The notes: generated from the sequence alone by a model not told the origin. Shown: positions 54,705 to 63,657, counted from the first letter of the stretch. The stretch: 64,000 nt of DNA from Nocardia abscessus NBRC 100374 (GCF_000308455.1 NZ_BAFP01000269.1:1-64000), one strand, 5' to 3'. Program-made: numbers and translations.

Positions 54705-55139
54705 TCATGAGCTGGATTCGGTTCGTTGGGGTGGATCCGTGATCGGCGTGTTCTGTGCCCCTGCGAGCCACCATCTGCCATCCTTCTCGATCAGCACGTA
54801 CATGGCGATCTCGGAGAATCCGCTCGCTTCGGCGGCGAGCCTGCGGATCTGGGTCAGCACGACCCCTGGCGCGGGCGAAGTCGCGCCGACAACTTCGAAG
54901 TGTGACGGCGGCGCAACCTGGGCTTTCATCAAGCGGCGGTGAATGGCGTTCAATTCGGAGTAGCCGGTTACTGACGCACCATATGGACTGCCCCACACCA
55001 CATCTGCCGCGAAAGCAGCGTCGTAGCCGTCCGCGTCGCCTGCCGCGCCTGACTGTTGCAGCCCTTCGGCGAACCGTGAAGCTACCTCGTGAGCCGTGGT
55101 GGCGCGCGAGGGATCACCGAGAGTAGGTCGGGTTTGCAT
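54705..55139 (-). CDS. SnoaL-like / SgcJ-type NTF2-fold protein
   Basis: A 144-aa protein with an NTF2-like pattern: FAEGLQQSGAAGDADGYDAAFAADVVWGSPYGASVTGYSELNAIHRRL and a C-terminal MYVLIEKDGRWWLAGAQNTPI. Such domains bind small hydrophobic molecules or act as isomerases/hydratases. The ATG has GGAG 9 nt upstream; a longer GTG start is less likely. It follows the flavin-enzyme fusion remnant in the same direction. Confidence 0.82.
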   Translation of the reverse strand: MQTRPTLGDPSRATTAHEVASRFAEGLQQSGAAGDADGYDAAFAADVVWGSPYGASVTGYSELNAIHRRLMKAQVAPPSHFEVVGATSPAPGVVLTQIRRLAAEASGFSEIAMYVLIEKDGRWWLAGAQNTPITDPPQRTESSS

Positions 55140-55194
55140 TCTGGCTTGCTCCAATCCTTGAATTATCGTCACCAAAAGATCGGTGGATCCGCGC

Positions 55195-55437
55195 TCAGCG
55201 GAGACTGCCGAGGAGGCCCCCGTGAAAGGGGGTGAGTTCGTCGATGCGGCCGGCGAGGACCTTCGCCAGCCACTCAGGATCTCCCAGCAGGGCTCTGCCG
55301 ACCGCCACGAGGTCGAACTCGTCGCGCTCCATGCGGTCGAGCAGCTCGCCGATGTGGGCGACCGGACCGAACCGTCCGTCCCGGGTGCTGCCGATGATCA
55401 CTGCGGTGCGCAGGATGTCGGTAGTCGAGTCAGCCAC
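55195..55437 (-). pseudogene. In-frame fusion of an FMN-reductase start and an old-yellow-enzyme end
   Basis: The first 26 residues (ILRTAVIIGSTRDGRFGPVA) are the FMN-binding start of an NADPH-dependent FMN reductase. The rest (LLDRMERDEFDLVAVGRALL, DPEWLAKVLAGRIDEL) is the C-terminal tail of an old yellow enzyme and follows the intact one at 59427-60554. A deletion has joined two genes in frame, leaving an 80-aa product with neither active site. The GTG has GAGGGG upstream and faces the operator at 55477. Confidence 0.8.
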
Positions 55438-55476
55438 GAAAACCCCTCAACCGTGTGTACGTTGTATCCACGAAAT

Positions 55477-55504
55477 ACACCGTACACATAGCCGTGTACG
55501 GTGT
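55477..55504. promoter_or_regulatory. Operator with perfect 11-bp inverted repeat
   Basis: ACACCGTACAC and GTGTACGGTGT are separated by 6 bp. The site lies between the divergent fusion remnant and the TetR gene; further GTACAC units surround it (near 55457 and 55531). It is the likely binding site of the adjacent TetR protein. Confidence 0.8.
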
Positions 55505-55555
55505 CCACATCGGTTACGATGTACACGGCATCATTCGGCGGAAGGAATCCAAGCG

Positions 55556-56326
55556 ATGGCCTCCCAGGAGAGACAATCGGCGAGCGAGGACAAAGACCCC
55601 GTCTCGGTGTGGGAGCGCATCGAACGGCCGACGCCTGCTCCCCGCGCGACCCTGACTCCCCGACGGATCGCCGAGGTGGCTGCCGCTATCGCAGACGCTG
55701 AGGGACTCGACGCAGTCACCATGCGCCGGCTGGCCACCGAACTCGGTGTCGCCCCTATGGCCGCGTACCGCTACGTCACCGGCAAGGACGAGCTACTCGA
55801 GCTGATGGTCGACTTCGTCTACGGAGAGCTCGATCTGCCCGACAGCAAGGACGACTGGCGCGCGACCATACGGTCCGTCGCCCTGCGCATAAGGGAGGCG
55901 CTGCTGGCGCACTCCTGGGTGACGCGGGTGGCGTGCGGCGCGCCGACTCCGAACCAGTTGGCCGTAACGGAGGCGGCCCTCGTAGCGCTCGACGGCCTCG
56001 GGCTCGACGTGGACACCGCCATGGCGGTCTACAGCACCGTCACCGCCTATGTGCACGGCGCGGTCGATTCGGAGGTCAGGCTGAGTCAGATGCTCCACGT
56101 GCGCGGATGGTCCACCCGTGAGGAGGCCCGCGCGGGACTGGCCACACAGATGACCTGGCTCCTGAACACGGGCCGTTACCCGATGTACGCGCGCTATATC
56201 CACGACGCCGACCGTAAGGACGACGTGCAGTGGCAGTTCGAGATCGGTCTGGACTCTGTCCTCGATGGCATCGCGGCGCGGCTGGGCAATCCGAAGATAT
56301 CTCGGGGACCGGTCGGCGCAGAGTAG
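55556..56326 (+). CDS. TetR-family regulator with TetR_C_1-type domain
   Basis: A 256-aa protein. A 40-residue arm precedes the HTH (TPRRIAEVAAAIADAEGLDAVTMRRLATELGVAPMAAYRYVTGKDELL). The C-terminal part resembles the tetracycline-repressor-like core (VYGELDLPD, HSWVTRVACGAPTPNQL). The ATG has GGAAGG upstream. It is divergent to the fused flavin-enzyme remnant, so its original targets were probably the lost FMN reductase and OYE genes. Confidence 0.9.
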   Translation: MASQERQSASEDKDPVSVWERIERPTPAPRATLTPRRIAEVAAAIADAEGLDAVTMRRLATELGVAPMAAYRYVTGKDELLELMVDFVYGELDLPDSKDDWRATIRSVALRIREALLAHSWVTRVACGAPTPNQLAVTEAALVALDGLGLDVDTAMAVYSTVTAYVHGAVDSEVRLSQMLHVRGWSTREEARAGLATQMTWLLNTGRYPMYARYIHDADRKDDVQWQFEIGLDSVLDGIAARLGNPKISRGPVGAE

Positions 56327-56554
56327 ACCGAAGGCCCGCTGCACGTCACTGTCGAAACCGCCACGCTCTCCGGTGAACTCGTGACCAACCGACTACCACC
56401 AGGGCCTCGTGCGGCTGCTGCTGCACGAGATCTACCATCTTGCGGGCGTGCTCAGGCGCGCATGCACCCCGGCATCGAGCCGATCCCTGTTGAGCAGTAC
56501 ACGCACAGTGGCCGGAATTGAGCCTATGCGAGTCGCCATCCCCGCAATCGGGCA

Positions 56555-56790
56555 TCAGAACAGAGTGTCGCGCACACGCAGCGGCCGGTAGCCGGTGGGG
56601 CCGAGTTGCGCCAATTCGGAGTCGATGTCGACCTCGATCGCTCCGAAGAAATTGATGTTCTCGCTGTGTGCGGGCGAGATATGGGCGAGCACCTCGTCAT
56701 CTATGCGCCGGCCACCCTGGCGCAGTTGATCCACCGCCAGCCAGTAGTACTTGGTCGTCGTCCAGGCGGTATCCGGGGTTTGATCTTGAT
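56555..56790 (-). pseudogene. C-terminal remnant of a Tn3-family transposase
   Basis: The frame reads KYYWLAVDQLRQGG, IDDEVLAHISPAHSENINFFGAI and then LGPTGYRPLR before its stop. The pattern (helix, then SP...HINxxG) is the usual end of Tn3-type transposases. Nothing upstream codes for the catalytic region. It marks the past presence of a Tn3-like element. The 228 bp before it (56327-56554) hold no gene. Confidence 0.6.
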
Positions 56791-56876
56791 TCAGCCTGTT
56801 TCCACTGTGTCGCGCGACCGGAACCGGGTACTTCTGTGCGAGCCAGTACTGACCTCGGTAGCGAAGGGAAACCCTC

Positions 56877-57752
56877 ATGGTCAGCAACGCACCGATTCTC
56901 GCGGCGGTGGACGGCTCACCCAGCTCGTATCAGGCCGTGGCCTGGGCAGCGGTGGAAGCCGCGCTGCACCACAGCCAGTTGCACATCCTCACCTCGAAAG
57001 CGGTTCCCACTGGATTCGGTCCGGGCATGTCGATGAGCGAGACAGACCTCGAATCGCTGCGCCGCGACGGCGAGACGATCCTGAACGAGGCAAAGCGCGT
57101 GGCCGACACCGCGGCTCCCGGCGCCGGGCCGGGCATCATCACCGAGGTGACGTTCGAGTCGATCATCCCCACTCTGATCGAACGCTCCGAACAGACGGGG
57201 ATGCTGGTCCTCGGCAGCCGCGGCATCGGCGCTTTGCGGCGGGGGCTGCTCGGTTCGGTCAGCACCGCCGCCACCCAGCACGCCCTCTGCCCGGTCGCGG
57301 TGATCCACGGCACGGCCGCTATCGACGCAGTATCGGCGGCCAAGCCGATTCTCGTCGGCGTCGACGGCACCGACAACAGCGTTCCCGCCGTCGATCTCGC
57401 CTTCGAGGAAGCTTCCCTACGCGGCGTCGGCGTCGTCGCCCTGCACGCCTGGAGCGACGTCACGGGCCTGGATCTGCCGATCGGCGATTGGACCGACCTC
57501 CATCGGCAAGAGCAAGTCGTCTTGGCCGAAAGCCTGGTGGGCTACAGCAGCAAATACCCCGACGTCCCGGTCCGCCGTATCGTCGTTGTCGATCGGCCGG
57601 TCCGCGCCCTCCTCGAAGAATCCGAGAACGCCCAACTCGTCGTCGTCGGCAGCCACGGCCGCGGCGGATTTGCCCGCATGCTCCTCGGCTCCACCAGTAC
57701 TGCTCTGCTGCACTCGGTGGAAACCCCGGTAGTCGTCGTGCGCTCCACGTAA
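56877..57752 (+). CDS. Tandem universal stress protein
   Basis: A 291-aa protein with two Usp domains. Each has the ATP-binding G2xG9xG pattern: GSRGIGALRRGLLGSVS near residue 115 and GSHGRGGFARMLLGSTS near residue 258. Both begin with the usual strand plus Asp (ILAAVDGS and ILVGVDGT). Such proteins in actinobacteria respond to hypoxia or stationary phase. It is a single gene with a ribosome site GAAGGGAA. Confidence 0.92.
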   Translation: MVSNAPILAAVDGSPSSYQAVAWAAVEAALHHSQLHILTSKAVPTGFGPGMSMSETDLESLRRDGETILNEAKRVADTAAPGAGPGIITEVTFESIIPTLIERSEQTGMLVLGSRGIGALRRGLLGSVSTAATQHALCPVAVIHGTAAIDAVSAAKPILVGVDGTDNSVPAVDLAFEEASLRGVGVVALHAWSDVTGLDLPIGDWTDLHRQEQVVLAESLVGYSSKYPDVPVRRIVVVDRPVRALLEESENAQLVVVGSHGRGGFARMLLGSTSTALLHSVETPVVVVRST

Positions 57753-57816
57753 CGGAACTCGAACACGGACTGAGAAGGTGAGGATCGTGCCGACCGCTGC
57801 CGACTCCACGACCTCC

Positions 57817-58269
57817 TTATCCGCCGAATCCCACGAGTCCGGCAGCCAGGTCGGGGATATCGAGCACCTCGAGTGCCTGCTGACGTACGTCGGGGCAGGT
57901 CTGAGTAGTGACGGTGTCGACGATCGTCTTGTCCTTGATGACGTCGTCGGTGAGTTCGTTGCGGGCTGCCCAGTTCTGCACGGTGCCGTTGAAGCTGACC
58001 TTGGCAACGGTCGAGCCTTGGTCGCGCCAGTTGTCGAGTTCGGGACTGATCATGTCGCACAACTGCCGAGCGGCTTCGGCAGTAACTTCGGCACCCTCGG
58101 TGGGCGAGGTCGTCGGCTGTGTGGTGGTGGTGGTGGTCGGCAGTCCGGTGGCGGTCGTGGTATCCCGTGCGGTGTCATTGTTGTTGTCGCAGCCGGTGAG
58201 TATGACCCCCGTGGCCAGTGCGCCGGCGACGAAGATCGAGCAGGTGATTCGATTCCGGTGGTCGGTCAT
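57817..58269 (-). CDS. Small lipoprotein, unknown function
   Basis: A 150-aa protein with a signal peptide ending in the lipobox VILTGC. A Thr-rich linker (TTATGLPTTTTTTQPTT) and a domain with RQLCDMISPELDNWRDQG and TQTCPDVRQQALEVLDIPDL follow; the two Cys could form a disulfide. It resembles mycobacterial-type secreted lipoproteins. AAGGAG lies before the ATG at the right distance. Confidence 0.8.
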   Translation of the reverse strand: MTDHRNRITCSIFVAGALATGVILTGCDNNNDTARDTTTATGLPTTTTTTQPTTSPTEGAEVTAEAARQLCDMISPELDNWRDQGSTVAKVSFNGTVQNWAARNELTDDVIKDKTIVDTVTTQTCPDVRQQALEVLDIPDLAAGLVGFGG

Positions 58270-58334
58270 GTCATCTCCTTCTTGTCGAGCCGGTTGGGCT
58301 CTTCTTCCCATCCCGCCGAGGTGAGCCCCGTTCA

Positions 58335-59018
58335 TCAGCGGGCGATCGTCAAAGCGTGGTCGAGGAGCCGATTGATCGTCTGGGGGTCGTCGGCATCGAT
58401 GACGGGAAAACCCTCGCCGGGTTCCCCGACCCAGTGCAGTTGAATGCCGGGGTTGTGGACATCGCTACCGTCGCCGAGGAAAAAGTGCGGGCTGCCCTGG
58501 ACCTTGTCGCGGTGTGCGTGGTACTCCCGCATCATCTCTCCGCGGGCGACACCAGTGTCCAGCGCCACGGCCAGCTCTGCTTCATCAACGCCCGGACAGC
58601 GAGTGGCGATGTCGATCAGTTCGTGCAACAGGTCGATCCGGCCACTGTCGCAGAAGAAGGCTCGACGAATCGCCATGTCCAGTTCCTCGGCGGCTCGGAG
58701 CGATTGACGTTTGGCAGCGTGGACGGCCTCGTTGGCGAGCATGGTGGAATTCGGCCAGGTCGATATGTCGTTCTGCCAGAGTTTCCACCCGAAATCCGGT
58801 TCCAACGCGCCGATGACGGGGATTTCGGCATCGAGGTAACGCTTCGGGATCGGGAACCGGTTGACGTCTTCGAGCGCGAACAGCCGCAGGTCCACACGTA
58901 GCTTGTCCTGGGCACCGGTGCGCGCCCTTGCTCGGTAGAAGCGGTCCAAGGCCAGGGTGGACCAGCCACACGCGACATCGGTGTACACCACGATCGTGCC
59001 CGCGCTCACTTCGACCAT
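58335..59018 (-). CDS. DsbA-family (thioredoxin-fold) oxidoreductase
   Basis: A 227-aa protein of the DsbA/FrnE type (VVYTDVACGWSTLALDRFYRAR, then LANEAVHAAKRQSLRAAEELDMAIRRAFF). The active-site CxxC is altered to C-G-W-S, which leaves one Cys, so a 2-hydroxychromene-isomerase-like or glutathione/mycothiol-type role is more likely than disulfide exchange. It lies 65 bp upstream of the lipoprotein gene in the same direction. Confidence 0.85.
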   Translation of the reverse strand: MVEVSAGTIVVYTDVACGWSTLALDRFYRARARTGAQDKLRVDLRLFALEDVNRFPIPKRYLDAEIPVIGALEPDFGWKLWQNDISTWPNSTMLANEAVHAAKRQSLRAAEELDMAIRRAFFCDSGRIDLLHELIDIATRCPGVDEAELAVALDTGVARGEMMREYHAHRDKVQGSPHFFLGDGSDVHNPGIQLHWVGEPGEGFPVIDADDPQTINRLLDHALTIAR

Positions 59019-59426
59019 TCCGAGCTGCCCTTTCTCCCCGCGCGGTGCACTTCCGCATCGAGTCGGCTTCCCTCGTAGCGGCCGAAGATCGCGGTCGGGC
59101 CCGCTGACCGACAAGGCCGTAGTTCCAGCTTTCGGATCAATGATCGACTGGTCAGGACCTCGACCTTCGGCATCCTTGAAGGTCCTACCCGCAGACAACG
59201 TCCTGAAACCGAGCCCACAGCGCGGCGAGGTGACAGCCGCCAATGCCCTGCGCGCACTCCCGCTGGTGCGTCAGCTGCTTCGGTACGCCGCCCAGGACAT
59301 CGATATGCCCGCACTGTGCCGAGGTGAAGGGTGCTCATCGGGCGCTGCGCGCGCTGCTGTTGCTCGCCAAGCACAGATCTCGGCGAGACGGGACGATCTC
59401 ACCCCATCTCGCCGAGCAGCACTCGC
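59019..59426. other. Intergenic region, no certain gene
   Basis: 408 bp. A plus-strand frame reads ALPLVRQLLRYAAQDIDMPAL without start or recognisable family. It may be a relic. It must hold the DsbA-type promoter. Confidence 0.35.
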
Positions 59427-60554
59427 CTAGCTCAGCGTCTTCAGAGCCGCCGCGTCGTACGGCTTCAGCTCGTCGATCCGCCCCGCCAGGATCTTGGAGG
59501 CCCACTCCGGGTCCTGGAGCAGGGCGCGACCGACGGCGACCAAGTCGAATTCGTCGCGCTCCAGGCGATCGAGGAGGTTGTCGAGGCTGCCGAGTTCGGC
59601 GCCCTCGCCCGTGAACGCACGGAGAAAGTCGCCGTCGAGGCCGACCGAGCCGACGGTGATCGTGGGCTTGCCGGTGAGCTTCTTGGTCCAGCCTGCCAGG
59701 TTCAGGTCCGAGCCGTCGAACTCCGGGCGCCAGTAGCGGCGGGTGGAGGCGTGGAAGGTGTCGACGCCGGCCGCGGCGAGTGGAGCCAGGATCGCCTCCA
59801 ACTCCTGCGGAGTCTCGGCGAGCCGGCCGTCGTAGGCTTCCTGCTTCCACTGCGAGTAACGGAAGATCACCGGGAAGCCGGGGGAGACGGCCGCCCGGAC
59901 CGCGGCCACGACCTCGGCCGCGAACCTCGTACGGGCCACGGGATCACCGCCGTAGACATCGTCACGGCGGTTCGTCCGCGCCCACAGGAACTGGTCGAGG
60001 AGGTAGCCGTGAGCACCGTGTAGTTCGACGCCGTCGAAGCCGATGCGCTCGGCGTCCGCCGCGGCCTCGGCAAAGGCGCCGATGACGTCGTCCAGGTCCC
60101 GCTGGGTCATCGCTTTGCCGAAACCCTCGGTGCCGTCGAGGCGAATACCGGAGGGGCCGACAGCGGGTGCATCAGGGTAGGGCGCGTCGCCCTGGTTGCG
60201 GACCATGCCGATGTGCCACAGCTGCGGCACGATCGTGCCGCCCGCCGCGTGTACGTCCTTGGCGACCTCCGCCCACCCCGCCAACTGCTCTTCACCGTGG
60301 AACCGTGGCACACGATCACTCTGCCCGGCGGACTCGTGGCCGACGTAGGTGCCCTCGGTGACGATCAGGCCCACGCCGGCGGCGGCGCGGCGGGCGTAGT
60401 ACGACCGCACGTCGTCACCGGGAATGCCGCCAGGGGAGAACATGCGCGTCATCGGTGCCATCACGATGCGGTTCGGGACGGTCAGGCCGTTCAGCGTGAC
60501 GGGCCGTGACAGGATCTCGGCCGTTCGGGACGCCTGGGACGCGGTGACGCTCAC
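59427..60554 (-). CDS. Old yellow enzyme-type NADH:flavin oxidoreductase
   Basis: A 375-aa FMN-dependent ene-reductase: LTVPNRIVMAPMTRMFSPGG (FMN site), VPQLWHIGMVRN, FDGVELHGAHGYLLDQFLW (His pair region) and AVGRALLQDPEWASKIL. It reduces activated C=C bonds. The GTG start has GGAG 6 nt upstream. It is divergent to a MarR gene, with two TTGA-N5-TCAA sites between, a usual arrangement for electrophile-responsive control. The tail of a paralogue is found in the fusion at 55195. Confidence 0.92.
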   Translation of the reverse strand: MSVTASQASRTAEILSRPVTLNGLTVPNRIVMAPMTRMFSPGGIPGDDVRSYYARRAAAGVGLIVTEGTYVGHESAGQSDRVPRFHGEEQLAGWAEVAKDVHAAGGTIVPQLWHIGMVRNQGDAPYPDAPAVGPSGIRLDGTEGFGKAMTQRDLDDVIGAFAEAAADAERIGFDGVELHGAHGYLLDQFLWARTNRRDDVYGGDPVARTRFAAEVVAAVRAAVSPGFPVIFRYSQWKQEAYDGRLAETPQELEAILAPLAAAGVDTFHASTRRYWRPEFDGSDLNLAGWTKKLTGKPTITVGSVGLDGDFLRAFTGEGAELGSLDNLLDRLERDEFDLVAVGRALLQDPEWASKILAGRIDELKPYDAAALKTLS

Positions 60555-60591
60555 TGGATGCTCCTCATCAGGTACTTGAGAAATTCGATGG

Positions 60592-60645
60592 TTGAGAACT
60601 TCAAACAATGCGGATACGGTAGAGGTAGATATTTGAGATGGTCAA
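60592..60645. promoter_or_regulatory. Two MarR operator candidates
   Basis: TTGAGAACTTCAA (60592-60604) and TTGAGATGGTCAA (60633-60645) share TTGA-N5-TCAA. They lie 41 bp apart between the divergent OYE and MarR genes, placing them on the same helix face (about four turns). Confidence 0.65.
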
Positions 60646-60669
60646 GTTTCTGCGGATAGGGTGGTTCTC

Positions 60670-61137
60670 ATGGCAGAAGCTCCCCGCGTCGACACGGCCC
60701 AGCTCATGGAGCTGCTCTCGGTGTCCCTCGGTGCCTACTACGGCGACTTCACAGCCGCGGCGGCGAGTGAGAACCTCACGGCGAGCCAGGGCAAGACGCT
60801 GACGGTGCTGCGCCGGGGGCCCGTCGCGATGCGCGCCCTGGCCGAGACCTTGGTCTGCGACGCCTCCAACGTCACCGGGATCATCAACCGGCTGGAGAAG
60901 CGTGGCCTCGTGCGCCGGGAGGCCAGCACATCCGACCGGCGCGTCACCAATCTCGTCATCACGCCCGAGGGCGAGCAGGTAATCGACACCATCCGGGCGA
61001 AAATGCGCGCCACCCAAGACGGCCTGAACAGGCTCAGCGACCAGGACCGGAATTGTCTGTACGCACTGCTGGAACGGGTTTTCGCCGCCCGGCTCGGTAC
61101 CCGACCGGACGCACCTACGTCGGTCGCCGGTCGCTAG
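60670..61137 (+). CDS. MarR-family regulator
   Basis: A 155-aa winged-helix protein. It has TASQGKTLTVLRRGPVAMRALAETLVCDASNVTGIINRLEKRGLVRREAS, then DRRVTNLVITPEG (wing) and dimerisation helices at both ends. The single Cys in the recognition region (LVCDAS) might sense electrophiles; that is inference. It probably controls the divergent OYE gene and itself. Confidence 0.9.
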   Translation: MAEAPRVDTAQLMELLSVSLGAYYGDFTAAAASENLTASQGKTLTVLRRGPVAMRALAETLVCDASNVTGIINRLEKRGLVRREASTSDRRVTNLVITPEGEQVIDTIRAKMRATQDGLNRLSDQDRNCLYALLERVFAARLGTRPDAPTSVAGR

Positions 61138-61257
61138 GCGCCAACGACTCCGGTCCACTGCCCGAGCCGTGCAGCCACACCACCGTGCCCGGCGACGAGC
61201 GACCGTGATGGGCGCAGCGAGTGAGGGATGGGCGTGGGTTGCTGAGTACGAATCAGG

Positions 61258-61906
61258 TCACTTTCGCTGCTTCTGGAACGAGCGCCAGAATGCGATCCCA
61301 CGGCTTGCGGCGATGGTTGCCGGATGACTCGGACCGAGTAACCGAAGCCGTATCGCGTATAACTCTTCGTACTCGGCAATGGCGCCGTTCATGTCGCCGC
61401 CGGCGCCGAGCCAGCCAGCCAGATTTTCCTGAGCGCCAGCGTGTTCGGGTGATCCGGGCCGAGTAGCCTTCGTCGTTCCTCGACTTGATTTCGATACTGG
61501 CTTCGCACGCGTCCACCAGCACCACGAGACCGTCCAACGACTGGCATTCGCCGAGGCGTTCCCGCATTGCCTGGGTGAGGTGCACGGCAGTGTCCGAGTC
61601 CGCGCTCGACCCGGGCGAATCGACCGCGAGCAGCCGGAAGTCCTGGGACCCCACGCTCGAGCCATGACCGAGAAAGGAGATCAGCAACGTCGCGCTCGAC
61701 GCGTTCGCGACCGCGAACGCTTTCTTGATCTCCCTCTTCAATTCCGCGACGGTCGGATTCAACAGCAGGCCGCTGTCGGCTACTGGTTGCCATCCGCCGC
61801 CCCGCGTCAACGCGGTGTAGAGACCAGAGGCAAGTTCCTCGACGAAGCCGAGGCGTGGCAGCGCCGCGCACTGCGAGCCCACGATCAACGCAAAACGGTT
61901 CGCCAC
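61258..61906 (-). pseudogene. Broken caspase (EACC1-associated type) - TPR gene
   Basis: From a GTG at 61906 the frame reads ANRFALIVGSQCAALPRLGF, GLLLNPTVAELKREIKKAF, LLISFLGHGS (catalytic His) and VVLVDACEAS (catalytic Cys). This is the start of the caspase domain of EACC1-associated type. Two frame changes within about 100 bp then lead to TPR pieces (RRLLGPDHPNTLALR and NLAGWLGAGGDMNGAIAEYEELY), ending WRSFQKQRK. Most of the middle is deleted. The intact gene would encode a conflict or signalling protease. Confidence 0.78.
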
Positions 61907-62242
61907 GATGCCACTATGAACGCCGAACCACCGAGCCCACAACCGAACTCGCACAGAGCGACGGAATCTCTACGCTCTGCCATTCCCATTTGGCCAGTCC
62001 CCGATAGCGCCCACCCGGTGCGCACGAATCAGCTCGATGACCTGAAGCTCCGGACGTGGACAGGCAGAACCGACCATCCCTGACCGGAGGAACGCCCCGC
62101 AGAAGGCCGCCTGCACCACCGCGGATCAGCACGGCGCTCCGCCCGGCAGCGATAGCGACGGGAGAGCGGCTTCGGCGCGATCGGCTAGGGGCCGGCGCTG
62201 AGCAGGACAGCGCATGTAGGCTCGCGCAGAGGGAGGGGCTCA
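61907..62242. other. Intergenic region, no gene seen
   Basis: 336 bp between the caspase-TPR remnant and the dehalogenase-like gene. I found no frame with a recognisable domain. The last 40 bp hold GAGGGAGGGG as ribosome site for the next gene. Confidence 0.35.
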
Positions 62243-63109
62243 ATGCTGATCGACTTTGTTCCCGACGGGAACCTGTACCCATTCGCGTCGCGCTGGTTCG
62301 ACTCCTCCGTCGGCCGTGTTCACTACATCGACGAGGGCACCGGACCAACGATCCTGTTCTGTCACGGCGCTCCGGCGTGGAGTTTCCTCTACCGCCACAT
62401 CGTGAAGGCCCTGCGCGATCGGTACCGTTGTGTCGCCGTCGACTACTTGGGCTTCGGATTGTCCGAACGGCCCACGAGTTTCGGTTACACCATCGCCGAG
62501 CACACCTCGGTCCTCGGCGAGTTGATCGATCATCTGCAACTCGATGGCTTCGTCGTGATGGGACACGATTGGGGCGGGCCCATCGGTCTGGGCGCGGTCA
62601 CCGCGCGGGCGGACCGGGTGAGCGGGATCGTTCTGGGCAATACCGTGTTCTGGCCGATCGAGGCAATCGCCAACCGGGCATTCAGCATGATCATGAGCAG
62701 CCGTCCGATGCAGCGGCGGATACTCGAACAAAACTTTCTCATCGAGCGCGTGTTGCTCGCTGAGCTGAAGCACACGCTCACCACGGTCGAGGCCGATCAC
62801 TACCGCGCGGTGCAACCCACCGCCGAAGCCCGTCGCGGACTCGCTGCCACGCCCGGGCAGATTCGTGCCGCGCGTCCCCTGCTCGAGCGACTCGCCCGAG
62901 ACGTGCCTGCCCTGCTCGGCCACAAGCCCACCCTGTTGGTATGGGGAATGCGAGACATGGCCTTCCGGCCGAACGCCTGTGTCCCACGAATGCGCGCCGT
63001 CTTCGCAGATCTCGAGGTGGTCGAGTTGCCGCACGCTCGTCACTTCATCCAGGAACAGGAACCGGATGCGATCACGGCAGCGATCGCGAAGCGCTTCTCG
63101 CAAGTGTGA
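62243..63109 (+). CDS. Haloalkane dehalogenase-like alpha/beta-hydrolase
   Basis: A 288-aa hydrolase. It has HGAPAWSFLYRHIV (HGxPxWSFLYR loop), the nucleophile Asp in VVMGHDWGGPIGL followed by a Trp as in haloalkane dehalogenases, an acid in LLVWGMRDMAFRP and the His in ELPHARHFIQEQEP. The Asn/Trp pair for halide binding is incomplete in the first loop (Ala instead of Asn), so epoxide hydrolase- or ester-type activity is possible. GAGGGAGGGG precedes the ATG. Confidence 0.85.
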   Translation: MLIDFVPDGNLYPFASRWFDSSVGRVHYIDEGTGPTILFCHGAPAWSFLYRHIVKALRDRYRCVAVDYLGFGLSERPTSFGYTIAEHTSVLGELIDHLQLDGFVVMGHDWGGPIGLGAVTARADRVSGIVLGNTVFWPIEAIANRAFSMIMSSRPMQRRILEQNFLIERVLLAELKHTLTTVEADHYRAVQPTAEARRGLAATPGQIRAARPLLERLARDVPALLGHKPTLLVWGMRDMAFRPNACVPRMRAVFADLEVVELPHARHFIQEQEPDAITAAIAKRFSQV

Positions 63110-63394
63110 TCGGATGACGAGGCATTGACGCCGGAGCCCGGCCAATGGCAGTCCTCACCGAGCGGTCGGCGCGTGGACGCGGGTCGAACTGCGTCGATTG
63201 CGCCCCCAACACCTCGACGGCTCCGGTCCTACCCGTCCAGTTCTAGTCGGCGTGCTGCGTTCAGGAACGCGCTGGCGCGCCAATCCGAGGCGTTGGATCA
63301 CGGTGCCGACCTGGTCGTCAGTCCACTGCACTTTGTCTTCGAGGCGGTCCACCCCGGGTGGGCAGTCGACCGAGGAGACTTGGGCACCGGGTTG

Positions 63395-63657
63395 GACGGC
63401 GTGGATACAACTACTGGAGTCTCACCGACAACTACGAATGGGGCGACTACACACCGCGATTCGGGCTCTACACGGTGGACGCGGTCACCGACCCCGCACT
63501 CACCCGCCGACCCACCGAAGCAGTCCAGGCATACCGCGACATCACCGCCCACAACGGCGTCCCCGCCGCCTACCGCCCTACCCGCGCTCCTGTCGAATGC
63601 TCGCTGGTCACCGTCCCCGACAGCTGCACCCACCCTGTCACGATCACACCACGCTGA
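63395..63657 (+). pseudogene. C-terminal remnant of a GH1 beta-glucosidase
   Basis: The frame reads GYNYWSLTDNYEWGDYTPRFGLYTVD, the typical GH1 end that holds the aglycone/glycone Trp residues, followed by LTRRPTEAVQAYRDI. The barrel with both catalytic Glu is absent upstream (63110-63394 shows only scrambled sequence). The tail after YRDI (PAAYRPTRAPVECSL) resembles a normal C-terminus. It is a gene end left by deletion. No gene lies in 63658-63813. Confidence 0.75.
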
